Shown here: piece after piece, positions 7,485-16,688 of the stretch
Layout of the letters: every line of letters begins with the position of its first letter
Position numbering within the stretch: position 1 is the first letter of the stretch
NCBI RefSeq assembly: GCF_017086365.1
Contig: NZ_CP070969.1
Location: forward strand, 496,001 to 560,000
Source: Paenibacillus tianjinensis
GTDB lineage: Bacteria; Bacillota; Bacilli; Paenibacillales; Paenibacillaceae
Reading direction: 5' to 3'
DNA: 64,000 nt
Notes under the pieces: model-generated
What the model was told of the DNA's origin: nothing
The model's database searches: none
Seen by the model: only the letters and a program-made list of their open reading frames with translations
Made by a program: the position numbers and the translations under genes

Positions 7485-7681
7485 CAACTTGTTCCGATTC
7501 CATTTGTTTTCCCCCGTTTGTTAATCTTATCAAATTTCCTATCAAACACATTTCTTTCTTTTGACTTCTTTCTGATACACTTCTTTCTGGAATTCCGCGT
7601 TTGAGTCTGATCTGCAACATATGATTTATTCAACCCATTTATTTACATGCTTCAATACCCATATGTCAAGGAGGCTCTTCC

Positions 7682-8845
7682 ATGAAGAAAAAAGAAATGG
7701 TAGCCATGCTATTGGCGGGAGGCCAAGGGAAAAGGTTGAAGGGATTAACAAAATCTCTCGCCAAACCCGCTGTATATTTTGGAGGAACCTATCGGATTAT
7801 CGATTTCCCGCTCAGCAATTGCTCTAACTCGGGTATTGATACGGTTGGTGTGCTGACGCAATACGAGCCGCTGGTTCTCCACTCCTACATCGGGGTAGGC
7901 AGCGACTGGGATCTAAACCGTAAAGATGGCGGTGTATTCGTGCTGCCGCCGCATGAACGGGAGAACGGAAGCAGCTGGTACCGGGGAACGGCTGATGCCA
8001 TTTACCGCAATCTCAAATTTGTGGACCAGTTTGATCCGGAGCATGTACTGATCCTGTCCGGAGATCATATTTACAAAATGGACTATAACGCAATGCTGCA
8101 ATACCACAAATCAAGAAATGCCGACTGCACCATCTCGGTCATTGACGTTTCCCTGGAGGAAGCAAGCCGCTTCGGGATCCTTAATACGGATGAAGACCTT
8201 AAAATTTATGAATTTGATGAAAAGCCCGCTAAGCCGAAGAGCACACTGGCTTCCATGGGTGTATATATTTTTAAATGGGATGTTCTGCGCAAGCATTTGC
8301 TGGAGGACGGTGAGAAGGCAAACTCCTCCCATGACTTCGGCAAAGATATCATTCCTTTGATGCTGGAGGACGGCAACTCCCTGTACGCTTATCCATATGT
8401 AGGCTATTGGAGAGACGTTGGTACCGTCAGCAGCCTGTGGGAAGCTAATATGGACCTGCTGAGTGACCATCCGCCGCTGAACCTGAATGATCCGAACTGG
8501 CGGATCTTCACCCGTAATCCGAATCAGGCCGCGCAGTATGTGGCGCCTGAGGCGAAGGTGTCGAGCTGCATCATTAATGAAGGCTGCATTGTGCATGGAG
8601 AGGTTAAGCATTCGGTGTTGTTTTACGGGGTGGAAGTGGGCGAAGGCAGTGTCATTACCGATTCCGTCATTATGCCCAAGGTGAAGATCGGCAAGAATGT
8701 AAGAATTCATAAAGCCATCATTAGTGAAAATACAGTCATCGAGGATTATATGGAGATCGGAATCGAACGGGAGAATGAGGATGAGATTCTGCTGATCGAT
8801 AATCGCAGCAAGAAACGGAAATCAGTCGCAGCCAAAACCATATAA
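7682..8845 (+). CDS. glgC: Glucose-1-phosphate adenylyltransferase, catalytic subunit
   Basis: This enzyme makes ADP-glucose from glucose-1-phosphate and ATP, the committed step of glycogen synthesis. The 387-residue protein starts [19 protein letters not shown], the nucleotidyltransferase signature. It carries the sugar-binding segments [13 protein letters not shown] [25 protein letters not shown] and [10 protein letters not shown], and ends in a left-handed beta-helix domain with hexapeptide repeats. AAGGAGG is at 7669-7675. glgD follows after 22 bp. In Bacillus GlgC and GlgD act as a catalytic and regulatory pair, which the gene order here supports. Confidence 0.96.
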   Translation: MKKKEMVAMLLAGGQGKRLKGLTKSLAKPAVYFGGTYRIIDFPLSNCSNSGIDTVGVLTQYEPLVLHSYIGVGSDWDLNRKDGGVFVLPPHERENGSSWYRGTADAIYRNLKFVDQFDPEHVLILSGDHIYKMDYNAMLQYHKSRNADCTISVIDVSLEEASRFGILNTDEDLKIYEFDEKPAKPKSTLASMGVYIFKWDVLRKHLLEDGEKANSSHDFGKDIIPLMLEDGNSLYAYPYVGYWRDVGTVSSLWEANMDLLSDHPPLNLNDPNWRIFTRNPNQAAQYVAPEAKVSSCIINEGCIVHGEVKHSVLFYGVEVGEGSVITDSVIMPKVKIGKNVRIHKAIISENTVIEDYMEIGIERENEDEILLIDNRSKKRKSVAAKTI

Positions 8846-8867
8846 CCATAAAGGACGGTGACCCGCG

Positions 8868-9971
8868 ATGAAAGAGCTTTTGGGCGTAATTAATCTTGAC
8901 CATGAACTGGACAAATTGAATGAGTTAACTTATTTCCGCTGCGGTGCGGCCGTACCTTTTGCCAGCCGTTACCGGCTGATCGACTTTGTCCTGTCCAATA
9001 TGATGCGGGCGGAACTGGAGAGTGTCGGGCTGTTTGTCCGCCGCAAATACCGTTCGCTCATGGATCATCTGGGTGACGGCAAGTCCTGGGATATGAACCG
9101 CAAGCACGGGGGGTTGTTCATTCTTCCGCCAGACTGGAATGATCCGACGGATACATCGATCGGAGATCTGCAGCATTACCATAACAACCTGGATTTCTTC
9201 AAGCGGGCTTCAGCCAAATATATTGTATTCTCCGGCAGCCAGCATATTAACACCGTTGATCTGCAGGATGTGTTCCAGTACCATTTGGAAAAGGGAGCTG
9301 ATGCCACCCTTGTCTATAAAGCGATCGACCAGCTTCAGCCGGAGCATGATCCGTGTCTGCGGCTTGAATTGAATGACGATAATCTCGTTACCGAGATTCA
9401 TCAGGAGAAACATCATCCGAACGTGTACCTGGATATTTTCATCATGGAGAAAAAAGTATTCCTGGAGCAGGTTGAATACTGTATTGCGCACGGAGAGAGC
9501 TTCTTTTTCCGCGATGTGATTCAGAAGAACCGGGCTAACTTTAAAATTGCAGGCTATGAATATAAGGGTTATCATGCGGTAATCAATTCACTGGAGAGCT
9601 ATTACAAGAATAGCCTGGAGCTGCTTAAGCAGGAGAATTATCGTGAACTATTCCAGAAAAATCCGGTACAGACGAAGATTAAGTATGAAGCGCCTACCCG
9701 TTATCTTGACAGCGCGAATGTCAGCAATTCCCTGGTCGCTAACGGCTGTATTATCGGCGGAACGGTAGAGAACAGCGTGATTTTCCGGGGTGTGCAGGTG
9801 CGTGAAGGTGCGAGGATTATTAACTCTGTCATCATGCAGAAGTGTATTATTGAGGAGAATGCTGTGATCGAGAATGTCATCATGGATAAAGATGTGCATT
9901 TAAGCAAGGAGCGGATTCTCGTCGGGGATAGCAAACGGCCGTTTGTCATCGCCAAGAGCAGCAAAATTTAA
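8868..9971 (+). CDS. glgD: GlgD, regulatory subunit of ADP-glucose synthesis
   Basis: The 367-residue protein resembles GlgC throughout (PFASRYRLIDFVLSNMMRAE, YIVFSGSQHINTVD) but lacks the intact GGxGxRL nucleotide loop at its N-terminus. That is the hallmark of GlgD, which modulates GlgC rather than catalysing. The hexapeptide beta-helix C-terminal domain is kept (VSNSLVANGCIIGGTVENS). Start ATG 8868 follows GGACGGTGA. It is the middle gene of glgC-glgD-glgP, with 105 bp to glgP. Confidence 0.94.
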   Translation: MKELLGVINLDHELDKLNELTYFRCGAAVPFASRYRLIDFVLSNMMRAELESVGLFVRRKYRSLMDHLGDGKSWDMNRKHGGLFILPPDWNDPTDTSIGDLQHYHNNLDFFKRASAKYIVFSGSQHINTVDLQDVFQYHLEKGADATLVYKAIDQLQPEHDPCLRLELNDDNLVTEIHQEKHHPNVYLDIFIMEKKVFLEQVEYCIAHGESFFFRDVIQKNRANFKIAGYEYKGYHAVINSLESYYKNSLELLKQENYRELFQKNPVQTKIKYEAPTRYLDSANVSNSLVANGCIIGGTVENSVIFRGVQVREGARIINSVIMQKCIIEENAVIENVIMDKDVHLSKERILVGDSKRPFVIAKSSKI

Positions 9972-10076
9972 CCCAGGATCAGCTGGACTGCGCACTATAG
10001 CAGTCTGGCTGGTCCTGAGTTTCAATAGAGCCAAGTATTTCATACAAATTATGCATCTGACAGGAGGAACCTGCTG

Positions 10077-12506
10077 TTGTTCAACGACAAAGAAACCTTT
10101 AAAAAAGTGTTCCGCGAGACACTCATCGGGAAACTGGGCAAGCCGCTGGAGGAAGCATCGAATGGTGAAGTGTACAATATCATCGGTAATATGATCCGTG
10201 AGAATGCGGGGAAGAACTGGGCAGAGACGAATCAGAAGTATAAGAACAACCAGGATAAGCAGGTCTATTATTTCTCCATGGAGTTTCTGATCGGCCGGCT
10301 GCTTGGCAATAATCTGCTGAATATGGGTGTGCTTGAGGTTGTGCGCGATGGCCTTGCGGAGCTTGGGTTCGATCTGCGTGAGGTAGAGGAGGAAGAATCG
10401 GATGCAGGGCTCGGCAATGGCGGGCTTGGCCGTTTGGCTGCCTGCTTCCTGGATTCTCTGGCCTCCCTGCAGTATGCTGGACATGGCTGCGGCATCCGTT
10501 ACAAATACGGCTTGTTCGAGCAGAAGATTGTGGACGGATACCAGGTGGAATTGCCTGACTATTGGCTGCAGAATGATAATGTGTGGGAAGTACGCCGGGA
10601 AGACAAGCAGGTAGAAGTCCGGTTCTGGGGGCGCATCGAAACCCGGGAGGAGAACGGCGAATTGGTCTTTGACCACAAGGATTATGAAGCGGTACGCGCG
10701 GTCCCTTATGATGTTCCGATTATTGGTGCCGACCGCAAGCATGTGAATACACTGCGTAACTGGAGCGCGGAGTCGATTACACTGGCTTCCCGGATGTCCG
10801 GATCGCTGACGGGCTCGGATTATCATAAGTTTCTGGAATACAAACGTTCGGTGGAATCCATCTCAGAATTCCTGTATCCGGATGATTCGCAGTACGAAGG
10901 CAAGCTGCTCCGGCTGAAGCAGCAGTACTTCCTGTGTAGTGCAGGTCTGCAAAGTATACTGCGGACATTCAGCAAGACCGGGGCTCCGATTGAATCCTTG
11001 CCGGATAAAGTGGCGCTGCATATCAACGATACCCATCCTACCCTGGTTATCCCTGAGCTTATGCGGATTCTGATGGATGTGCACGGTATCGGCTGGGATC
11101 AGGCCTGGAGCATGACGACACGGATGGTGTCTTATACGAACCATACCATCCTAAGCGAAGCGCTTGAGAAATGGCCGATGGGGATGGTTAAGGAACTGCT
11201 GCCCCGCATCTTCCTGATCATTGAAGAAATCAATGCCCGGTTCTGCGGCGAACTGATGAGCAAATATCCCGGTGACCAGAACCGGATCAACCAGATGGCG
11301 ATCATTCATGATGATCAGGTCCGCATGGCCCATCTGGCAATAGTAGCGAGCCACAGTGTCAATGGAGTAGCGGCGCTGCACACCGAGATTCTGCAGAAGC
11401 GGGAGATGCGGTTATTCAATGAAATGTACCCGCACCGGTTCAATAACAAGACGAACGGGATTACGCACCGGCGATGGCTGCTGCATGCCAATCCCGAGCT
11501 GGCTGGACTCATCAATGAATCCATCGGTACGCGCTGGATTCATCAGCCTCAGGAGATGATTGGGCTGATCAAATACTGTGAGGATGCATCATTCCAGGAG
11601 CAGGTGGCTGCGATCAAACGCCGCAACAAGCTGCGCCTGTCTGAATACATCACCAAGAAGCATGGCATCCAGGTGGATCCCGATTCAATATTTGATGTTC
11701 AGGTCAAACGGCTGCATGCCTACAAGCGCCAGCTGCTGAACATTCTGCATATTATGCACTTGTACAATCAGCTTAAGGATAATCCGTCCATGGATATGGT
11801 ACCGCGCACCTTTATTTTCGGGGCTAAGGCAGCACCAAGCTATCATCTGGCCAAGCGGATTATCAAGCTGATTAACACTGTAGCTGATGTCGTCAACAAA
11901 GATCCGGATATTAAGGGCAAAATCCGTATCTTTTTCCTGGAGAATTATTCGGTATCCCTGGCAGAGAAGATTATCCCTGCTGCTGATGTGAGCGAACAGA
12001 TCTCTACGGCCAGCAAAGAAGCCTCAGGTACAGGCAACATGAAGTTTATGATGAACGGCGCGCTGACGATCGGTACCATGGACGGGGCGAATGTGGAAAT
12101 GCATGAAATGGTCGGGGACAACAATATGTTCCTGTTCGGTCTGCGGGCGGAGCAGGTGCTCGATTACTACCAGTTTGGGGGATATCACTCCCGTGATATC
12201 TATAATGGCGACGGGCGCGTCAAAGAAGTGCTGGACCAGCTGGTGACACCGGGACCGATTTGCTGCAATACCCAGGAATTCGATACGCTGTACCAATCAC
12301 TGGTTGACAATAATGATGAGTTCTTTGTACTCAAGGATTTTGCCAGCTATGTGGAGACACATGTCAAAATCGATCTTGCCTACCGTAACCAGAAGGAATG
12401 GCTGAAGAAGTCCATCATCAACATTGGCCACTCCGGCAAATTCTCCAGTGACAATACGATCAGCCGCTATGCCACTGAAATTTGGAACATTAATCCGGTT
12501 AAGTAA
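10077..12506 (+). CDS. glgP: Glycogen phosphorylase
   Basis: A PLP-dependent phosphorylase that releases glucose-1-phosphate from glycogen ends. At 809 residues it is the normal length. The PLP lysine lies in the signature EASGTGNMKFMMNGALTIGT. Other family blocks are GNGGLGRLAACFLDSLA near the N-terminus, HINDTHPTLVIPELMR and FDVQVKRLHAYKRQLLN. Translation starts at TTG 10077 behind AGGAGGAAC. With glgC and glgD it forms a three-gene operon closed by the terminator at 12534. Branching enzyme and glycogen synthase, usually in the same operon in Bacillus, are not in this window. Confidence 0.96.
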   Translation: MFNDKETFKKVFRETLIGKLGKPLEEASNGEVYNIIGNMIRENAGKNWAETNQKYKNNQDKQVYYFSMEFLIGRLLGNNLLNMGVLEVVRDGLAELGFDLREVEEEESDAGLGNGGLGRLAACFLDSLASLQYAGHGCGIRYKYGLFEQKIVDGYQVELPDYWLQNDNVWEVRREDKQVEVRFWGRIETREENGELVFDHKDYEAVRAVPYDVPIIGADRKHVNTLRNWSAESITLASRMSGSLTGSDYHKFLEYKRSVESISEFLYPDDSQYEGKLLRLKQQYFLCSAGLQSILRTFSKTGAPIESLPDKVALHINDTHPTLVIPELMRILMDVHGIGWDQAWSMTTRMVSYTNHTILSEALEKWPMGMVKELLPRIFLIIEEINARFCGELMSKYPGDQNRINQMAIIHDDQVRMAHLAIVASHSVNGVAALHTEILQKREMRLFNEMYPHRFNNKTNGITHRRWLLHANPELAGLINESIGTRWIHQPQEMIGLIKYCEDASFQEQVAAIKRRNKLRLSEYITKKHGIQVDPDSIFDVQVKRLHAYKRQLLNILHIMHLYNQLKDNPSMDMVPRTFIFGAKAAPSYHLAKRIIKLINTVADVVNKDPDIKGKIRIFFLENYSVSLAEKIIPAADVSEQISTASKEASGTGNMKFMMNGALTIGTMDGANVEMHEMVGDNNMFLFGLRAEQVLDYYQFGGYHSRDIYNGDGRVKEVLDQLVTPGPICCNTQEFDTLYQSLVDNNDEFFVLKDFASYVETHVKIDLAYRNQKEWLKKSIINIGHSGKFSSDNTISRYATEIWNINPVK

Positions 12507-12533
12507 TGAGGTAACAGATCAATTCAAGAGCAA

Positions 12534-12585
12534 AGAGGCCGTCACAGACGCAGGTCATTCCTGCATCCGTGACGGCCTTTTGTTG
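12534..12585. terminator. Strong terminator after glgP
   Basis: A near-perfect 19-bp stem (AGGCCGTCACAGACGCAGG with its complement at 12560-12578) is followed by TTTTGTTG. It lies between glgP and a convergent gene and may serve both directions. Confidence 0.9.
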
Positions 12586-12595
12586 TTCACGGTGC

Positions 12596-13075
12596 CTACA
12601 GTACTTCGGCAACCATCTCTGCGAACCGTTCCAGAAAGCGCCGTTCCTCATCGTCAAAGCGGTGTTTAAGCGGGCTGTCTATATCGAGTACGCCAAGCAG
12701 CCGGCCCTCTTTCAGGAGGGGAACGACGATTTCGCTGTTCGATGCGGCATCGCAGGCAATGTGTCCGGGAAAGGCATGGACATCGTCTACGACAAGCGTA
12801 CGGCGTTCCTCAGCCGATGTTCCGCAGACCCCGCGGCCCAGCGGAATGCGAATGCATGCGGGCAGTCCTTGAAAAGGTCCGAGTACGAGCTCCTTGCCGT
12901 CAAATAAATAGAAACCGGTCCAGTTGGTATCCGGTAGAGAGAATTTGAGCAATGCCGAGGCATTTGCCAGATTGGCAATAGCATTCGGTTCGCCTTCCAT
13001 CAGTGCCGCAAGCTGTGTCAGCACTGCTTCAAAGCGCTCGCTGCGTGTCCCGTCATAGGGCATCGCCTGAAACAT
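12596..13075 (-). CDS. msrC: Free methionine-(R)-sulfoxide reductase, GAF type
   Basis: A 159-residue single GAF-domain protein of the YtsP/fRMsr family, which reduces free methionine-(R)-sulfoxide in the cytoplasm. Family residues are present: NWTGFYLF, then the three cysteines in ACIRIPLGRGVCGTSA and HIACDAASNSEIVVPL, and the end LLGVLDIDSP. The cysteine spacing matches the catalytic and resolving residues of the family. It is monocistronic and ends against the glgP terminator. Confidence 0.9.
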   Translation of the reverse strand: MFQAMPYDGTRSERFEAVLTQLAALMEGEPNAIANLANASALLKFSLPDTNWTGFYLFDGKELVLGPFQGLPACIRIPLGRGVCGTSAEERRTLVVDDVHAFPGHIACDAASNSEIVVPLLKEGRLLGVLDIDSPLKHRFDDEERRFLERFAEMVAEVL

Positions 13076-13284
13076 GAAGCATCACCTTCCTGTACATGGA
13101 GTAAATAATGAAACCAGAACTGTAACTAACAACATAGTACAGCAAGACGCGATACGTCAAGCATTACCGGATTTTTGCAGAAGGTACAAGTGATACCGTA
13201 ACTGGAGCGGGAGCGGTGTTTCCCCATACGCTTCCCAGGGTAATGCTTAATATATCGAAGGCTCTTGGCCGGAAGGAGTGGAAT

Positions 13285-13584
13285 ATGCGCGCCGATGTAC
13301 AGAACTTGTTCATAGGAATTCATATGCTTTATATTGCACATGAGAGGGACTTGACATTGTCGGAGATGCTGCCTGAACTTGAGGAGCTGGGGTACCGGGT
13401 AGCGGAACGCGAGGTGAAGCAGGAACTGGAACGGCTCACTCAGGAGAATTTCCTGACAGCCCATGGCGATGCGTTTAGTATCACCGGTACGGGAATTGAG
13501 GAATTCAAGGATATTCAGGTGAAGCTGCAGGTACTCTGCTCTGAGGTGCTCACACCGGCCAAAGCGGTGAAAGCCTCAGGTTGA
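13285..13584 (+). CDS. Small protein, possibly winged-helix
   Basis: I choose ATG 13285 because GGAAGGAGTGG lies just upstream. An earlier in-frame ATG has no binding site. The 99-residue product (MRADVQNLFIGIHMLYIAHE ...) is mostly helical by pattern. It contains a stretch LTLSEMLPELEELGYRVAER followed by EVKQELERLTQENFLTAHGD and ITGTGIEEF, which recalls a winged helix of PadR-type proteins (recognition helix, then a wing, then T.xG). I do not recognise it with confidence. It stands alone between msrC and a GNAT gene and could be a small DNA-binding protein. Confidence 0.6.
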   Translation: MRADVQNLFIGIHMLYIAHERDLTLSEMLPELEELGYRVAEREVKQELERLTQENFLTAHGDAFSITGTGIEEFKDIQVKLQVLCSEVLTPAKAVKASG

Positions 13585-13753
13585 GCCCGTGCATCTGGTT
13601 TCTGCAGCGGGTAAGCTTTAACGAAGCCTATTTTCCAGGCAATGAACAGCGTCAGCATCAGGGGAGATCCACTGCCCGGTGCAGGCGCTTTTTTGTGCGG
13701 TAAGAATTCAGGAAATCCTCTCTTATGAAGTATACTTATAAATATGAAAGGGG

Positions 13754-14317
13754 ATGAGGGTATTGTATCTAAGCCATGGGGTAGCACCGAAACTGAGCGG
13801 AACAAGAATAGAGCTGCAGCCGATTGCTTCGGATCATGCTTCTGCGCTGTTTGAGATATGGACTCATCCTGCTGTTGCCCCCTGGCTGGACACCCCTCCG
13901 CTGGCATCCGTGAGGGATACGGAGCAGTTGATCGCCCTCCTGCTGCAGATGGGCAGAGAGGAGGAGAGCCTGCGCTGGAGCATTACCCTGCCGGATGGCG
14001 AGATTATCGGCAGCTGCGGCTATAACCAATGGCAGCTGCCGGGGGCCTACCGGGGGGAAATCGGCTGCGAGCTGTCTCCATCCTGCTGGGGACATGGGTA
14101 TATGCGCGAAGCACTGGAGCTTGTGCTGGACTTCGGCTTCGGCACGATGGGCCTGAACCGGATAGAAGCCTTATGCCATCCCGGCAATATCCGGGCGCAC
14201 GGGCTGTTTCAGGCGCTGAACTTTTCGCAGGAAGGCTTGCTGCGCGAGTACCGCCATACCGCTTCAGGTTTTCAGGACGTGAGCCTTTACGCTTTGCTGC
14301 GTAATGAGAAGTTATAA
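13754..14317 (+). CDS. GNAT-family N-acetyltransferase, RimJ/RimL-like
   Basis: The 187-residue protein has the order of motifs of RimJ/RimL-type acetyltransferases: an N-terminal strand RIELQPIASDHASALFEIW, GEIIGSCGYNQW, GEIGCELSPSCWGHGYMREA (acetyl-CoA loop) and LNRIEALCHPGNIRAHGLFQALNF near the end. Members acetylate ribosomal-protein N-termini, small amines or antibiotics; the substrate cannot be told. The start is ambiguous. ATG 13754 lies one base from AAAGGGG, while TTG 13763 has better spacing from GATGAGGG. A strong terminator follows. Confidence 0.88.
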   Translation: MRVLYLSHGVAPKLSGTRIELQPIASDHASALFEIWTHPAVAPWLDTPPLASVRDTEQLIALLLQMGREEESLRWSITLPDGEIIGSCGYNQWQLPGAYRGEIGCELSPSCWGHGYMREALELVLDFGFGTMGLNRIEALCHPGNIRAHGLFQALNFSQEGLLREYRHTASGFQDVSLYALLRNEKL

Positions 14318-14359
14318 GATATAGGGAGATGTCCTGAGTTATAGGCGGATCATATAAAG

Positions 14360-14402
14360 AAACGGCTGCACAGTCCACAGGGGACCGTGCAGCCGTTTCT
14401 TT
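14360..14402. terminator. Terminator between GNAT and marR genes
   Basis: The arms AAACGGCTGCAC and GTGCAGCCGTTT are perfectly complementary, with an inner GTCC/GGAC pair, and TTTCTTT follows. It serves two convergent genes. Its sequence is nearly the same as the sodA terminator at 24917-24958. Confidence 0.88.
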
Positions 14403-14465
14403 GGTATCATGAAATCAAGCCATTGAAAGATAGTGAATATATTCACAACATCTGTTCTGGCAATC

Positions 14466-14933
14466 CTACTTGCGGGGCAGCGGCGAGAGCTTCTCGGCCT
14501 GGAGACCCATCTTCTTCAGCAGAATAATCATTTGTTCCTTCTCATCATCATTCAGACCGCTAAAAGCCAGGTGCAGACGTTCTGAATATTTCGGATACAT
14601 CTCGCTCATCAACTGCTCGCCTTCTGCTGTCAGCTCAGCGAATATAACACGGCGGTCATTCGCACAAGGCTTGCGCTGCAGGTATCCGCGTTCTTCGAGC
14701 TTGTCAATCACGTAAGTAACGTTGCCGCTCTGCAGCAGCAGCTTGGCACCGATCTGCTGAATCGGCTGGGGTCCCTTATAGTAGAGGACCTCCATCACAG
14801 CGAAGGCTGTCGGATTGAAGCCTTCAATCTTGCTTCCGGTAACGGCATGCTCGTTGATGCTCTTGAAAGACTTGGCAAAAACCCGGTACAAATGCAGTGT
14901 TAATTGAGTATCGCGTTCATAGGATTGTATCAT
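14466..14933 (-). CDS. MarR-family transcriptional regulator
   Basis: The 155-residue protein has the MarR winged helix: FNPTAFAVMEVLYYKGPQ, QQIGAKLLLQSGNVTYVIDK (recognition helix) and the wing with LEERGYLQRKPCANDRRVIF (DRR signature). The start is ATG 14933 behind GGGTGGAG; 25 extra in-frame codons upstream lack a ribosome binding site. The organisation resembles MhqR/OhrR-type repressors of electrophile or oxidative stress genes, but the target is not shown. There is one cysteine in the wing. The MFS gene at 15303 is divergent and could be a target. Confidence 0.9.
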   Translation of the reverse strand: MIQSYERDTQLTLHLYRVFAKSFKSINEHAVTGSKIEGFNPTAFAVMEVLYYKGPQPIQQIGAKLLLQSGNVTYVIDKLEERGYLQRKPCANDRRVIFAELTAEGEQLMSEMYPKYSERLHLAFSGLNDDEKEQMIILLKKMGLQAEKLSPLPRK

Positions 14934-15302
14934 GCTTCTCCACCCTCTATCGTTATCGTTAATCGTGCGGGTTTCCCTGCACATTTTGGAATCATTGCCC
15001 GTATGCACGCTTCGTAGGTGCAGTAAAACTTAAGATAACTTTACAATACGTCAAACAAGGAATGAAGAACATGTGATTTGTCACAATGAGCACACTTTTA
15101 ATTATTAAAAATCAAACAATTTTTTGACGGTGCTTAAATTTTGCAAAAAAAGAATGCTTTTTTGGCTATCCGCCTGCAGATTGAAAGATTATTCAGTCTC
15201 AGGCACCGCACATAGTTCCAACCGGGGATTGATGTAGGGAGCCGCGGGTTCCTTTACTATAAATTACAAATAAGGAATTGTGGCAGGGGAGTGGTGGGAA
15301 GT
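14934..15302. other. Divergent region between marR and MFS genes
   Basis: These 369 bp hold no gene. They contain AT-rich sequence and an A7/T6 hairpin around 15140-15165 (CAAAAAAAG-AATG-CTTTTTTGG). On the minus strand TTGACG near 15050 could be the -35 of the marR promoter. I see no clear palindromic operator. Confidence 0.5.
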
Positions 15303-16616
15303 ATGAAGGAATCTGACAACACGGAAGTGCAGGCAGTAAAGCTGACGGCAAACCGGCCGTTTATGCTGCTGATGTCCGCGCAGCTTATTTCCAATGTAGG
15401 GGATTGGCTGCATCTGCTTGCGCTGCTGACGATGGTCGGCCTCAAGTGGCAGGCTACACCTTGGGAGATTACAGCAATCTCACTGTGCATGGCCGTGCCT
15501 ATGCTGCTCGGCGGTCCGCTGGCCGGATATTTAAGTGACAAAATGGACCGCAAAGCGATCATGATCGGCTCGGATCTTACGCGTGCGGGGATTGTAGCCT
15601 GCCTCGTATTTGCCGGTCCGTTGTGGCAGGTCTACCTTTTGCTGATCGCCAAAGGAATTCTGGATGTACTGTTCTCCCCGGCCAAAAGCGGGAAGCTCAA
15701 AGAACTGGTACCTTCGGGACAAATGGATCAAGCCATTGCCCTCAGCTCATCTATTGAGCAAATTACCAAAATCATCGGCCCCGCGCTTGGCGGTCTGCTT
15801 GTTGCGGCTTTTGGGATCTCGGCCTGCTATGTGTTGGACTCGGCCACCTATCTGGTTTCTGCAGTCATCCTGCTGGCGGTGCCGCAAATTGGGAAATACC
15901 GGACGGACAGACGGACAGATACGTCAGAGGAACCTCACGGCCGCAAGCCCTTCCGCAGGAAAGTGAGTGCCGGACTTCGGTTGATTGCCGGAATGCCTGT
16001 GGTGCTGGGTGGGGTGGTCATGCTTGTAACGGTACTGCTGGTACTGCAGATTGCGGATTCCCAGACGGTGACTCTTTTCCGGAATATTCCCGGAATCAGC
16101 GGGGATTTGCTGGGCTGGTGCCTGGCGGCGAGCGGTTTGGGAACCCTGCTCTCAGCCCTTGTCTCCAGCCGGATGGGCAAGCGGCCGCTGCTCTTTATGA
16201 GTGCCGGTGCGCTCCTTATGGGTTCAGTATTTACTGCTGCCGCGCTGGTGACTGCATACGGAGAAGCAGGTGTGTGGATGAATATCATGCTGTTCAGTTC
16301 GTTTACGGCCGCGGGGGCGGGGGCAGGACTGGTCTTTATTCCGTTTTACGCGATGCTGCAGCGGAGAACACCGGAAGCGTACACGGGGCGGGTATTCGGC
16401 ACGGTCAACAGCCTGACCAGCGCAGCGGTCATTCTTGGCCCTGTAGCCGGTGGCGCACTTGTGACCGCCTCGGGACCGGTTTCTGCATTTATTCTTTCGG
16501 GTGTATTGGCCGCGCTGCTTGGTCTGGCAATGCTGATGCTGCGCAGCAGAATCGAGGAGAGGGACAATGCGGGCGGGCTGGACACACAAGTAATGTTTGA
16601 AGTCTCTCAGCCATAG
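15303..16616 (+). CDS. MFS transporter, 12-helix drug-efflux type (MFS_3)
   Basis: A membrane exporter of about 437 residues with twelve hydrophobic segments. It has the MFS signature between helices 2 and 3 (GYLSDKMDRKAIMIGSD) and, in helix 5, SSIEQITKIIGPALGGLLVA, the pattern of macrolide and siderophore efflux proteins of the MFS_3 group. Start candidates are GTG 15291, GTG 15294 and ATG 15303; the binding site AGGGGAGTGGTGG favours the last. The substrate is unknown. It is divergent from a MarR gene, a common arrangement for regulated efflux, and is followed by ecsAB with its own promoter. A second, distinct MFS_3 gene is at 57871. Confidence 0.88.
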   Translation: MKESDNTEVQAVKLTANRPFMLLMSAQLISNVGDWLHLLALLTMVGLKWQATPWEITAISLCMAVPMLLGGPLAGYLSDKMDRKAIMIGSDLTRAGIVACLVFAGPLWQVYLLLIAKGILDVLFSPAKSGKLKELVPSGQMDQAIALSSSIEQITKIIGPALGGLLVAAFGISACYVLDSATYLVSAVILLAVPQIGKYRTDRRTDTSEEPHGRKPFRRKVSAGLRLIAGMPVVLGGVVMLVTVLLVLQIADSQTVTLFRNIPGISGDLLGWCLAASGLGTLLSALVSSRMGKRPLLFMSAGALLMGSVFTAAALVTAYGEAGVWMNIMLFSSFTAAGAGAGLVFIPFYAMLQRRTPEAYTGRVFGTVNSLTSAAVILGPVAGGALVTASGPVSAFILSGVLAALLGLAMLMLRSRIEERDNAGGLDTQVMFEVSQP

Positions 16617-16626
16617 TTCGTATAAT
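16597..16626 (+). promoter_or_regulatory. Probable promoter of ecsAB
   Basis: TTGAAG (16597-16602), an 18-bp spacer and a perfect TATAAT (16621-16626) lie at and just after the end of the MFS gene, 63 bp before ecsA. The -35 is weak; the -10 is consensus. Confidence 0.55.
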
Positions 16627-16688
16627 GGTAGAAAGCCCGGATTCCATTCGGGACTATGGGTATTCAACATTAGGAGATGGAAAGCTGT

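Larger units (their letters stand above)
7207..7681. other. Divergent control region between the two-component system and glgC
   Basis: This 475-bp region has no gene. It contains a strong sigma-A-type promoter facing glgC with a hairpin at the start of a roughly 230-nt leader, and a direct repeat GGTTAATC near 7315-7340. From 7500 to 7660 it is rich in TTTCTT runs. I could not place a convincing promoter for the response regulator. Confidence 0.6.

Noticed and set aside
9900..10826. A 308-codon minus-strand frame over glgD and glgP
   Set aside because: It spans two clear plus-strand genes and their intergenic gap, and has no ribosome binding site.
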